Positions 53,650-62,359 of a stretch of DNA of 64,000 nucleotides are shown here, one piece after another; the stretch's first letter is position 1, and each line of letters opens with the position of its first letter. Source of the stretch: Pseudoalteromonas ruthenica (GTDB lineage: Bacteria; Pseudomonadota; Gammaproteobacteria; Enterobacterales; Alteromonadaceae). The notes beneath the pieces are model-generated. The model did no database searches. It was given only the letters and a program-made list of their open reading frames with translations, and had not been told where the DNA came from. The position numbers were made by a program, and so were the translations under genes. The DNA is taken from assembly GCF_008808095.1 (NCBI RefSeq), contig NZ_CP023396.1, forward strand, positions 1,736,001-1,800,000, in the 5' to 3' direction.

Positions 53650-55110
53650 ATGAAAACACCTGCCGCACTTGCGCTGCTAAGTAGCTCGCTGCTGACATTT
53701 AGCAGTCCCAACTCTGTTGCCGCCAGTTCCGACGACTTTAATGACCAACACTGCCAAGCGCCGCAGAGTTGGCAAAGCTTTAAAAGTATCACTATGCCTG
53801 ATGGCAATGACTTTAACTCGTCTTCAAACTGCGAGTTCCACGCCTGGTCATGGCAGATGTTTATGTGGCTAATGCAAGAAGATCCACATAATTCAGGACA
53901 ACCACGCTTCCTAGGGTTTGAGACTCCTTATGATTTACTGGGTGTAGAAAACCGTGAAAGTTTACTGCCAAGAATGGCAAAGTCGAGCGATGCCAAAGCA
54001 CTTGATGAGTATCTGCAAGCAGGCACTGAGGGATTACTCGTCGACAGACAAGGCAAACCTGTTTACTACTCTCAATACTTAAACCCTGAATTTGTCGATT
54101 TTGTCAGCGAGCATGATCTGACTAACTATAAAAGTGTACAGAAGATTGATCCATCTCTGAGCTTCGATATTAATGTTGCTGAGTTTAAAGCTTCTTGGAA
54201 AATCGTTGATGCGACCACCGCCAACAGTGGCCAGTATTTTGTTACCCGCCAACCGGTTTATAAGTTGGTAAATAAGGGTGGTCAAATAGTGGTGGATATA
54301 ACGCAACAAAGCAACGAGTACTTGGCTCTGGTAGGGTTTCATATTGCAGGCGTGGTCAAAGGGCACCCGGAGATGATCTGGGCCACTTTCGAGCATAAAG
54401 ACAACGCTCCCAATGTGTGCTCTAAGCCACAGAACAGTTATGACGATCCCTGCCCAGTAGTACAAAACATCGACCCCAATCAGATTGTCTCAGAGCGGGA
54501 CTGGACGTTTTACAGTGCCAATACTAAGTACAAAGAGTGTAATTTAAACTACAGTGTTTCGGGCCGGCTCACACTTGACGAAAAAAGCCAAACACTTAGC
54601 CCTAGTACCCAAGTTTGTCGCCGTTATGCCTGGGGTAATGACGCCACCCAAGCCACCTTCAAAGCGCCAACTAATATTCGAGTAGTACAACAACTGAACC
54701 ACAGTGTCGATGATTTACTGGCTTCCAAGGACTTTGCCCTGCCGCAAGATCGCCAATGGTTAAAAAATTATTTTGAGGTCTCGGCTATTTGGTTTGCCCA
54801 GGCAAATGCTCTTAAACCCGGACAAACACTGGCTACTAACGTCGATGACAAGGGACAGCAATTACTTATTGGCGGTTTACATTTATCAAACGCAACCATA
54901 GAGACCTTTACGCAAACACAAAGCACTATGGATAATTGCTTCCGCTGTCATAATAGTTCACAACGCTTTCCCCCGAATGGTTCACATAAACTGTCGCCAT
55001 TAAAGCCCACCAACCTCAATATCAGCCATGCCTTTATGAATATGTATTTCTGGGATCAGGAAATGAAGCAGTACGTGAAGGAAAACCTAGCCAAAAAGGG
55101 AGAGAAATAA
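53650..55110 (+). CDS. Exported c-type heme protein of the LodA-like operon
   Basis: A 486-residue protein with a Sec signal peptide (cut near VAA, residue 25). It has one c-type heme motif CFRCH at residues 430-434 and six further cysteines (35, 61, 257, 268, 297, 323) that could form disulfides. The rest is unusual: SWQMFMWLMQ near residue 68 and GHPEMIWATFEH near 238 look like a large globular domain I do not recognise. AAGGAG precedes the ATG. One base separates its stop from the LodA-like start, so the pair is almost certainly co-translated. Likely electron acceptor for the quinoprotein (inference). Confidence 0.8.
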   Translation: MKTPAALALLSSSLLTFSSPNSVAASSDDFNDQHCQAPQSWQSFKSITMPDGNDFNSSSNCEFHAWSWQMFMWLMQEDPHNSGQPRFLGFETPYDLLGVENRESLLPRMAKSSDAKALDEYLQAGTEGLLVDRQGKPVYYSQYLNPEFVDFVSEHDLTNYKSVQKIDPSLSFDINVAEFKASWKIVDATTANSGQYFVTRQPVYKLVNKGGQIVVDITQQSNEYLALVGFHIAGVVKGHPEMIWATFEHKDNAPNVCSKPQNSYDDPCPVVQNIDPNQIVSERDWTFYSANTKYKECNLNYSVSGRLTLDEKSQTLSPSTQVCRRYAWGNDATQATFKAPTNIRVVQQLNHSVDDLLASKDFALPQDRQWLKNYFEVSAIWFAQANALKPGQTLATNVDDKGQQLLIGGLHLSNATIETFTQTQSTMDNCFRCHNSSQRFPPNGSHKLSPLKPTNLNISHAFMNMYFWDQEMKQYVKENLAKKGEK

Positions 55111-55111
55111 C

Positions 55112-57223
55112 ATGAGTACTAATACAATTTTTCGCGTTCACCCAACCATCAACTTTGCTCGCGTTGGCAACAGTGAAGAGTTTTATATCGCTCCGGAGAC
55201 AGCCGCCGGTGAGCTATTGGACAAATCATCGGGACTATTTGGTGGTTTACCTATTAAATGGGGAAGCGAAGCGACCCCTATCACTGCCGATGACTTTCGC
55301 GACCAGCAACAACGGGTAAAACGTCAAGCCGCACGCTTTCGTATCTACGCGTACGATGAACCACAAAGTAGCTACCCAAGTAATGACAAAGGTCGGGAAA
55401 TAACTCTTGGCGATACCATCAATGGCAAGACCGTCAGCGATATTATTTGGCAAGTGCATGTAGCCAATAAAAAGAACAATAACTTTACAATTGCCGATAG
55501 TGAAGGCAATGAAGAGGGCATAAATAGCTACACTCATGGACAAACTCCGCCGTTGCGTAACCCCACTTATGGTCTTGACCCAAACATGCCAGAGCGCCTA
55601 TTACAATTAGTCATAGACCCTGGCCCTCGTTGCATTCGTGCCAGTGATAGCAATACGGTGGTGCATTTTGATGCTCACACTACTGCCTCTTATATTGATC
55701 AACAGGGGCAAATTCAGCAACAGCCAAACTACCCCACTAGTTTCCCAAGCGATCATTTTGACAATCTCAATCCCAGTTCCGGTGACATTACCACCCTAGG
55801 TGAGCTGCGAGTCGAGTCTAATACTGGGCGTTTAGTCGTTACTGGGGGGTACGGTAATGCTTTTGCTTTTAAAAAAGGTAACTATGGCGCAGGTACGCAT
55901 ATGAGTGAAGCGCAAAAGCGAAAGGTTGAGCTCAATGGCGCTATTGATAATGATGGGTGGTTCGATGACGTTGCCGATGGCCCAGTGCATGCAACGATTG
56001 TGTTCGATGATGGCTCAACAGCTCAAGTTGTCGCCGGTTGGTTTGTATCGACCGATCCCGCCTATGCTCCGCAAACGCGAAACATTGTCTCAACGTGGGA
56101 TGATATTTTTAATACCTGGGTGGAGCATCTCAACCTTATTCCTGACCTCTATAGCGAAGGCCAGTATAACAGCAACTACAAAGCCTCGTTTAATGGCGAT
56201 GTTTTACCTATATTGCATGGTGCGTATTTACAACGCTGGAATACCAATCTACCGAATAAGGGAATACAAGGGCACAACTTTATCGCTAAAATTAAACCTT
56301 CCGACAACCCTAAAGAGTTCATCAAAGACTTCGATGGCTTGATACGCAACCCTAACTTGCCTGCTGATGATAGCGAACGCACGAAAATGCCATTGTCGCT
56401 GGGCGATGCAACGAAGAGCTTTTTATCTTTATCTACCACCCAGTACTTCCTTATGAAACAGTGGTACGAAGGTCACAGTGAAGAACAAGCACCCAACCTA
56501 GGTGAGGGTGAAAAGCTTGATAAAGTAGTTCTAGAAAACTGCTTGGGAGGACGCTATTCGCCAGGCATTGAGCTGACCTTCATTGTGCGTGATACACACC
56601 TTTATAAAGTAGACAATAGCAATGGTGTAGCCACGATTCCCGCCACACAAGGACCATTTAGGATAAACGAGCAGCCATTGGATTATAGCCATGCGAGTAA
56701 AGCACAGCCGTTCCTAAGTTTTGGCTATATACCCAATAACAGTGCCAAAGTAACCCCCGGAGATTTAAGTAAGTTTATGGCACAACCTTGGCATACCGAT
56801 TACAACAGTTGTGCCGTGCATGAACCTGATCCCGTGCCCCCTGCAAGTAACACCTTGTATTGGTCTTGGCCTGCCCAGCGTCCGGTTCAAGTGCACCCAG
56901 CCAATTTGTGTACATTTAACGAACAACAAGGCACTTGGAACCTTGGCGGACAACTCTTTAGTATTCGCGGTGATGCTGATGGTGAGGATAACTTAACCTA
57001 CTCAGATTACCCGCAAAATGTAGGCCGGTACCGTCAGTACCTCGATTACTTGGCTAATTGGCATAAAACCGGATTTATTATTCAAGGTCACCAAGTAAGT
57101 GCTCCTAAAGGTGATAACTATGGTAGCGACAAGTTCGTTGAAGTAGAGAGCTTGTATCAGTCGAACGGGCAGTTGGTACAGCCTTGGCCAACTTCAGTGA
57201 TCCCAGAGCCAACTGGTAAATAA
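55112..57223 (+). CDS. LodA-like CTQ-dependent amino-acid oxidase/dehydrogenase
   Basis: A 703-residue protein of the LodA/GoxA quinoprotein family (L-lysine 6-oxidase, glycine oxidase). N-terminal FRVHPTINFARVGNSEEFY is the family start. The two residues that should crosslink into cysteine tryptophylquinone are Cys477 in ENCLGGRYSPGIE and Trp560 in MAQPWHTDYNSC. Substrate cannot be told from sequence; LodA and GoxA release H2O2 while oxidising amino-acid amines. There is no signal peptide, as in LodA. The codon positions are 56540-56542 and 56789-56791. GGGAGAG precedes the ATG. Confidence 0.9.
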   Translation: MSTNTIFRVHPTINFARVGNSEEFYIAPETAAGELLDKSSGLFGGLPIKWGSEATPITADDFRDQQQRVKRQAARFRIYAYDEPQSSYPSNDKGREITLGDTINGKTVSDIIWQVHVANKKNNNFTIADSEGNEEGINSYTHGQTPPLRNPTYGLDPNMPERLLQLVIDPGPRCIRASDSNTVVHFDAHTTASYIDQQGQIQQQPNYPTSFPSDHFDNLNPSSGDITTLGELRVESNTGRLVVTGGYGNAFAFKKGNYGAGTHMSEAQKRKVELNGAIDNDGWFDDVADGPVHATIVFDDGSTAQVVAGWFVSTDPAYAPQTRNIVSTWDDIFNTWVEHLNLIPDLYSEGQYNSNYKASFNGDVLPILHGAYLQRWNTNLPNKGIQGHNFIAKIKPSDNPKEFIKDFDGLIRNPNLPADDSERTKMPLSLGDATKSFLSLSTTQYFLMKQWYEGHSEEQAPNLGEGEKLDKVVLENCLGGRYSPGIELTFIVRDTHLYKVDNSNGVATIPATQGPFRINEQPLDYSHASKAQPFLSFGYIPNNSAKVTPGDLSKFMAQPWHTDYNSCAVHEPDPVPPASNTLYWSWPAQRPVQVHPANLCTFNEQQGTWNLGGQLFSIRGDADGEDNLTYSDYPQNVGRYRQYLDYLANWHKTGFIIQGHQVSAPKGDNYGSDKFVEVESLYQSNGQLVQPWPTSVIPEPTGK

Positions 57224-57230
57224 CGCTTGA

Positions 57231-57255
57231 TAGCCGGTTCTTTTGGGACCGGCTA
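57231..57255 (+). promoter_or_regulatory. Hairpin between the LodA-like and LodB-like genes
   Basis: TAGCCGGTTC pairs with GGACCGGCTA (one G-T) around TTTTG. No T-run follows; AGGATT, the LodB-like ribosome site, comes directly after. It may block exonucleases or tune the second ribosome site. Confidence 0.6.
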
Positions 57256-57265
57256 AGGATTAACT

Positions 57266-58384
57266 ATGACTGACGATGTCTTGATCATTGGTGCTGGGCC
57301 TGCTGGGATTGCCACTGCAATCGCAATCAAAAAGCAGGCACCACATTTGACTGTTACACTCGTTGATGCCGCAACAAGTGCCAAAGCAAAGCTTGGTGAA
57401 ACTATTCCACCAGCTGCTAACGAGGTGCTTAGGCGAATACTTGGCGAGCATTCAGAGGAGCTTTTATCTAAGCACCTCATTTGCCCAGGGTCGATTTCCC
57501 GATGGCATAATGAACAAGTTGGCTTTAATGACTTTTTCTTTGCCCTGACAGGCCAAGGATATCATTTAGATCGACAGCTTTTTGAACATGACCTAAGTAC
57601 TTATGCCTGCCAACTGGGTGTGACATTATTACGTGGTGCAAAAGTTAACGCTGTCGCTGCAAGTACCACTGGCTTTCGCTTGTCTGTACACTTAGGGAGT
57701 GACAAGAAAGTATACCATGCCCGCTTTGTGGTGGATGCGAGCGCTCAGCAGCGCCGCCTGACCCGTACTTTAGAAGTTGCAGAAAACACCTTCGATGAAG
57801 TGCTCTATCTCAGTGCGCTTGTCTCAGTTGAGCAATCGCCTTCATGCAGTGAGCGTACTGTGGTTGAGGCACAGCCTTATGGATGGTGGTATGGCGCAGC
57901 CTTACCTGGTAAGCAATTGATGCTAATGTTATGTACCGACCGCGATAATGTTGCTCAATATGGTCTTGATAACAGTTACGAATTTTTATGTCGGGCCTGC
58001 GAAAACGGGTTATTTCAGTATGGGTTTAACCACTTACGTAATTACAGCGCTAATGAGATACATATAACAAAGCGGCGCGTAAGCTCAGGTATTCTTAGTA
58101 AGGTTATTGGTAACAACTGGCTGGCAGTAGGCGATAGCGCAAGTAACTACGATCCCATCTCCTCTGCCGGTATTACCAAAGCGCTCATACATGGTGAACT
58201 CGCAGGTAAAGCCATTGCTGAGTGTTTCCAATATGGCAGTGAAGAGGCTTTACTGGCTTATGAGCAGCGTGTTTTTGCCGATTTTAATCAATATATAGCG
58301 CTTCATGCACAGCATTACGGTTGCAATCAACGCTTTGCTGACGCCTCATTTTGGCAAGCACGACGGGCCGTAACACAGGCTTAG
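57266..58384 (+). CDS. LodB-like FAD-dependent maturation protein
   Basis: A 372-residue flavoprotein of the LodB/halogenase-like group that is needed to form the CTQ cofactor in the cognate LodA protein. The FAD site is DVLIIGAGPAGIATA, followed by KLGETIPPAANEVL with the LodB-typical GETxPPA, and the second FAD block NNWLAVGDSASNYDPISSAG. A WWYGAALPG segment matches related flavin enzymes. It is the third gene of the operon, 42 bases after the LodA-like gene with an intervening hairpin. It stays in the cytoplasm. Confidence 0.9.
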   Translation: MTDDVLIIGAGPAGIATAIAIKKQAPHLTVTLVDAATSAKAKLGETIPPAANEVLRRILGEHSEELLSKHLICPGSISRWHNEQVGFNDFFFALTGQGYHLDRQLFEHDLSTYACQLGVTLLRGAKVNAVAASTTGFRLSVHLGSDKKVYHARFVVDASAQQRRLTRTLEVAENTFDEVLYLSALVSVEQSPSCSERTVVEAQPYGWWYGAALPGKQLMLMLCTDRDNVAQYGLDNSYEFLCRACENGLFQYGFNHLRNYSANEIHITKRRVSSGILSKVIGNNWLAVGDSASNYDPISSAGITKALIHGELAGKAIAECFQYGSEEALLAYEQRVFADFNQYIALHAQHYGCNQRFADASFWQARRAVTQA

Positions 58385-58415
58385 TAACGCTTAGGTTATA
58401 TAAACTTACCCATTA

Positions 58416-59612
58416 TTAAGTGGGTTTGCTGGGCTCTGCCCTGTTAGCGCTATGAAGAGTGCAGCTAAGTAGAGCGATGAGCGCGGTAATACCGGCAAGC
58501 ACTGCGTACCCACAAAATAAAGTAAATACACCCACATAGTTAGCAGCGATACTCGCAACTAAAGCAGGCAACACCGCCCCCAAATACGAGACCATGTAAA
58601 CACTTGCCAGCATCCCTGCGCGATGTTCTCGGCTAATATCTGCCATCAACACAGACATTGCCGCGCTACTGGCAACCCCTTGCGCAATCCCCACACTCAA
58701 GCTCGCAGCCAAAAAGACTTCGAGCCAACCGAAATAGAGCGCACAGGCAATAACCATAAGGGCCGTTACTAAAATCAACATCGCCACCCCAATCGCGCGC
58801 TGGGCAACGAACCTGTCCGCGAGCGCCCCACCCAAAGGGGTGAGCACCATCACTGAGGAAAAGGCCAACGCACTGATAAAGGCATTGTCACTACCCAGCG
58901 CAGTGGCGACAATTTCCGGCCCAAACGCTTGGTAGAACCCACCAATAGACCAAGTAGCCACCATCACAGCTGCCAAAGTGGCAAACGGCCTCAATGCTGC
59001 TTTTGGCATGTAGAAATCAGGCGTTAGTGCTGAGCACACATTGCCTTTACGCTGCACTGTTTCCTCGCATTGAAGCAGTAGTCCAAGTAGCATCACCGCC
59101 ACAGTGGCTATCAAGGTGTAAATGAGTAATTTTGGCGCAGGAGCATAGCTCACGAGTAAGGCACTGCTCACAGCTCCCAAAGGGATACCGATCATGGGCG
59201 CACAACTGGTGATTAGTGCCACCCATGATTTACGTCTATAGCTTCCCAAATCGGTGACATAAGCGCCTACGGAACTTGCAGCCACACCGCACGCAAATCC
59301 CTGTAAGGCTCGTGCAATGAGCAGCGCAAGCGAGGTTTGCATGGCAATCATAGTGACACAAGAAAGTAAGACACACAGTAACGCTGCCACGGCCATAGGC
59401 TTGCGACCGAGATGGTTTGATAACCTTCCAAATACCAATAAAGCCAGTGCAGCGGCAATAAAGTAGGCTAGTGAAACCCAACCTAAGTCGCTGTGCGAAA
59501 GGCCATCTTGCGCACGATATACATTAAAGAGTGAAATTGGCGCGCCGGCGCAAGCAAACACCAAAATTTGTATACTCGCGGCGACAAAAAATGCCTGGTG
59601 CTTCGCTAGCAT
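58416..59612 (-). CDS. Major facilitator superfamily exporter
   Basis: A 398-residue twelve-helix MFS protein. Motif A is FGRLSNHLGRKPMA after helix 2, helix 4 reads LLIARALQGFACGVAASS, and helix 5 ends in the MIGIPLGAVSSALL motif C-like stretch of drug exporters. The substrate is unknown. It is the third gene of a minus-strand operon with the cyclophilin-like and cupin genes; only three bases separate it from the former, so the operon is firm. The AraC regulator is divergent to it. Confidence 0.85.
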   Translation of the reverse strand: MLAKHQAFFVAASIQILVFACAGAPISLFNVYRAQDGLSHSDLGWVSLAYFIAAALALLVFGRLSNHLGRKPMAVAALLCVLLSCVTMIAMQTSLALLIARALQGFACGVAASSVGAYVTDLGSYRRKSWVALITSCAPMIGIPLGAVSSALLVSYAPAPKLLIYTLIATVAVMLLGLLLQCEETVQRKGNVCSALTPDFYMPKAALRPFATLAAVMVATWSIGGFYQAFGPEIVATALGSDNAFISALAFSSVMVLTPLGGALADRFVAQRAIGVAMLILVTALMVIACALYFGWLEVFLAASLSVGIAQGVASSAAMSVLMADISREHRAGMLASVYMVSYLGAVLPALVASIAANYVGVFTLFCGYAVLAGITALIALLSCTLHSANRAEPSKPT

Positions 59613-59615
59613 TGC

Positions 59616-59963
59616 TTATTGCGCTCGAATACACACAGTATCACCATCAGCTGCCAATAGTGCACTGAGATCCCCTGTTAACGCGCCTAGCTTCACCAAC
59701 CCTATGGCGTAGGCGGTGTGGCGATAAAAAATCGCCAAGTTCCCCCAAGGAGCATAGTAAGCGATATCTCCAGGCTCACCTACACAGCCCGCTACGGCTT
59801 CGGATAAGCTCAACTCCTTCGGTAAATTGGCAATTTTCTCCGCTTGAGCAAAATCACTGAGCAACACCTGCAAAGGCAATAGAGCATAGAAATCTCGTGC
59901 CGCAGGGGTATCCAGCAGGGTGCCAGTCAATGCTGTCTCGCCTATAGTTAAACTAATATGCAT
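59616..59963 (-). CDS. Cyclophilin-like fold protein
   Basis: A 115-residue protein of the cyclophilin-like (DUF369/Cyclophil_like2) fold, starting MHISLTIGETALTGTLLDTP. The hallmark is GEPGDIAYYAPWGNLAIFY with the following GLVKLGAL. Despite the fold, proline isomerase activity is not expected. The GGGGG upstream supports the ATG at 59961-59963. It lies between cupin and MFS genes in one operon. Members often sit beside AraC regulators and oxidoreductases. Confidence 0.82.
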   Translation of the reverse strand: MHISLTIGETALTGTLLDTPAARDFYALLPLQVLLSDFAQAEKIANLPKELSLSEAVAGCVGEPGDIAYYAPWGNLAIFYRHTAYAIGLVKLGALTGDLSALLAADGDTVCIRAQ

Positions 59964-59975
59964 AAGCCCCCGCAC

Positions 59976-60458
59976 CTAAGGCTGATACTGCTTATCGGTC
60001 ACGGCCTCCATCCAAGTCACGACACTGCCTTGGTGCGACTCTTGAATAGCCATATGTGTCATTGCCGTGCGCGCAGTCGCACCATGCCAATGTTTCACAT
60101 TCGCAGGGATGTGGACGACATCACCAGGCTCAATCACTAAACGCCGACCCTGCCACTGCTGTACCCAACCCTGACCCGAGGTAACAATTAACGTTTGCCC
60201 TCGTGGATGACTATGCCAATGTGTGCGACTGCTGGGCTCGAACGTCACATTCGCACCGCCGGCACGGGTCTGTGGTTGCGGCTGAAATAGGGGTTCCACG
60301 CGCACCGCGCCGCTAAAGTATTGCTCAAGCCCCTGCAGAGGTAACTGGCTACCGTTAACTTGTACGCTGATTTGCGCCTCAGGAGCGCTTTGTGCCATGG
60401 CCTGAGTCGCCATTGTCAGGCCAATAATTAACATCAACGTCGGAATAATCGCTTTCAT
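59976..60458 (-). CDS. Exported cupin protein
   Basis: A 160-residue cupin with a Sec signal peptide (cut after AMA). Cupin motif 1 is [12 protein letters not shown] and motif 2 [16 protein letters not shown], giving a His-rich metal site. It is a paralogue of the cytoplasmic cupin at 61585-62025: both share [13 protein letters not shown], AxQE and WxEAVxDxxY. First gene of the minus-strand operon, divergent from AraC. Possible role: binding or isomerising a carbonyl compound outside the cytoplasm (inference). Confidence 0.85.
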   Translation of the reverse strand: MKAIIPTLMLIIGLTMATQAMAQSAPEAQISVQVNGSQLPLQGLEQYFSGAVRVEPLFQPQPQTRAGGANVTFEPSSRTHWHSHPRGQTLIVTSGQGWVQQWQGRRLVIEPGDVVHIPANVKHWHGATARTAMTHMAIQESHQGSVVTWMEAVTDKQYQP

Positions 60459-60550
60459 AGGTCATCTCCTCAGATTAAGTAGGTGTAATCAACAGCTGTG
60501 ATTTGCGCTGTCGATTGCATCTATTTTTTCTGAGTTCAGCCTATCTCGGT

Positions 60551-60632
60551 AGTATATTATTCCGCTTTACTTGCCTATAACTCTGAGTGTACAGAACAAT
60601 TTCTAGGCAAGCTTTATTCTGTGCATTACACT
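60551..60632. promoter_or_regulatory. Divergent promoters with paired AraC-type operators
   Basis: TTATAGGCAAG (minus strand, 60570-60580) and TTCTAGGCAAG (plus strand, 60601-60611) form an exact inverted pair, CTTGCCTA...TAGGCAAG. Downstream of each is a -10: minus-strand TATACT (60551-60556) and plus-strand TACACT (60627-60632), 24 and 26 bases from the site start. The layout fits an AraC-type activator reading outwards in both directions. Confidence 0.6.
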
Positions 60633-60666
60633 CACAGTTACCCACCCCATCGCCGTAGACAAGACT

Positions 60667-61584
60667 ATGAACACAGAGCAAAACCGTATCAGTGCCATCA
60701 GCAATGAGTTGGCTGCAATGATCGAACGCCACAATCAAGGCCAAGCGATGCAAGAAACAGCGATTGAAGGGTTGGCATTTTATCGCCAAACAGAGCCCGC
60801 CGATTCGTGTTCATTGTGTGTGGTTGAACCAAGCATTGCTCTGGTGGTGCAAGGTGCGAAAAGCATGACCCTAGGGGACCAAGAGTTTCGTTACGACCCT
60901 TACCACTTTCTCATTACATCACTGGATTTACCGGCAAGAATGCAAGTGTTGGAGGCGAACGACCAAGCACCATATCTAGGCCTTGTTCTTAAGTTTGATT
61001 TGGCGGTGATGAGCGAGCTAATCGTTCAAGCGCCACTGCAAAAAGCCCCCCCCAGCGAGCATGACAAGGGCATGGTACTGGGGACTATGACCACGACCTT
61101 ACTCGGTGCGTGCCAGCGCTTAGCTGCACTGCTCGATGAACCCGATTCACAGGCGGTATTGGCGCCGCTTATCAAGCGTGAGATTTTCTGGCGGGTGCTG
61201 ATCAGTGAGCAAGGGGCACGGTTACGCCAAGTAGTCTCTGCTGGCAGCCAGGGGCTGCGAGTAGCACGTGCCATCGAGTGGCTGAAAACACACTACCAAG
61301 AACACCAAAGTGTTGATGAGCTGGCCGACATGGCGCAAATGAGCAAGTCCACCTTCCATCATCATTTTCGCCAACTCACCGCCATGAGCCCATTGCAATA
61401 TCAAAAGCGCTTGCGCTTGCTTGAAGCCCGTCGGCTTATGCTCGGCGAGCAATTCGATGCTTCAAGTGCGGCTTACAAGGTGGGCTACGAAAGCCCATCG
61501 CAATTCTCTCGCGAATATTCGCGTTTGTTCGGCACTTCCCCCAAACGCGATATCGCTGCGCAGCGCCAGCAAATTAAAGGTTAA
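60667..61584 (+). CDS. AraC-family transcriptional regulator
   Basis: A 305-residue regulator. The N-terminal AraC_N cupin-like domain (about 20-185) carries SIALVVQGAKSMTLGDQEF and the YDPYHFLITSLDLP block; the C-terminal domain (about 195-300) has two helix-turn-helix motifs, DELADMAQMSKSTFHHHFR and FDASSAAYKVGYESPSQFSREY, with the AraC signature. E. coli YqhC, an aldehyde-responsive regulator, has the same layout. A weak ribosome site is present. It is divergent from the cupin operon and convergent with the second cupin gene with no gap. Confidence 0.93.
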   Translation: MNTEQNRISAISNELAAMIERHNQGQAMQETAIEGLAFYRQTEPADSCSLCVVEPSIALVVQGAKSMTLGDQEFRYDPYHFLITSLDLPARMQVLEANDQAPYLGLVLKFDLAVMSELIVQAPLQKAPPSEHDKGMVLGTMTTTLLGACQRLAALLDEPDSQAVLAPLIKREIFWRVLISEQGARLRQVVSAGSQGLRVARAIEWLKTHYQEHQSVDELADMAQMSKSTFHHHFRQLTAMSPLQYQKRLRLLEARRLMLGEQFDASSAAYKVGYESPSQFSREYSRLFGTSPKRDIAAQRQQIKG

Positions 61585-62025
61585 CTAAGGTGCTTCACTG
61601 GCCTTAGCTACAGGCGCCAAATAATGCTCATCGCTCACTGCCTCAAACCATTGCACAGCCTCACCATTAAGCGCCTCTTGCACCGCGATGTGCTGCATCG
61701 GTTCACTACTGGTTGCACCATGCCAGTGACGACGACCACAGTTACACCAAATCAAATCACCCGGCCCGATCTGCGTTTTCTCACCCCCTTCACATTGGGT
61801 CCAACCGATGCCCTGAGTGACCACCAAAATTTGTCCCAATGGGTGTGAGTGCCAGTGTGTACGTGCGCCAGCAGCAAAATTAACAACCGCAGCACCTAAT
61901 CGTGATGGTGCCGGGGCGTTAAATAAACTACTAATAGTTACCGAGCCGGTAAAACATTCCGCAGGGCCCGTTATGGGTTCACTCTGGTGCGCCCGGATAA
62001 CGCTCATATCTTCACTTTTTGACAT
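61585..62025 (-). CDS. Cytoplasmic cupin protein
   Basis: A 146-residue cupin without signal peptide, paralogous to the exported cupin at 59976-60458. The motifs THWHSHPLGQIL and GDLIWCNCGRRHWHGA are conserved; the second carries a Cys pair (CNC) not present in the exported copy. The C-terminus WFEAVSDEHY matches too. GGGAG precedes the ATG. Its gene ends at the AraC stop and starts beside the hydrolase control region. Confidence 0.85.
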   Translation of the reverse strand: MSKSEDMSVIRAHQSEPITGPAECFTGSVTISSLFNAPAPSRLGAAVVNFAAGARTHWHSHPLGQILVVTQGIGWTQCEGGEKTQIGPGDLIWCNCGRRHWHGATSSEPMQHIAVQEALNGEAVQWFEAVSDEHYLAPVAKASEAP

Positions 62026-62359
62026 GGTTTTCTCCCGTTTCTCAAAACACCTAGTAGTGATTACAGTAGCGATGATTTGTGCCTAATAGAATGCCAAAAA
62101 CAGCAGCATCATTGCCTGATTGTAGCTCGCGCTTGAAAACGAAGAAGAACGTCTACATTAGCTCTGCAAAATAACCCGATATTCGATAGTCAGCGGTAAC
62201 CCTTTTCCTATCACTCATACTTTTAGGCAAGAACCGAACAGCTTTGTGTCTATTTAATAACCAGCCTTTACCTGATAATGAGCTCAGCAACGCAACACAT
62301 TGTGTGCACTTGGTAACCCTAGTGATCACCAACACTGTGTTGCACAACCGGAGGTTCTG
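62026..62359. other. Control region between the second cupin and the hydrolase
   Basis: About 330 bases with no gene seen. TTTTAGGCAAG (62221-62231) matches the sites in the AraC region, and TTGCCT (62112-62117) is an inverted half copy. A weak -10 TTTAAT is at 62253-62258. Near the hydrolase start, GCAACACA...TGTGTTGC and inner TTGGT...ACCAA form a nested dyad around the palindrome GTGATCAC. Confidence 0.5.

Noticed and set aside
58401..58425. ACCCA/TGGGT hairpin as terminator of the LodB-like gene
   Set aside because: The stem is only five pairs and the T-run is short; recorded only as possible.
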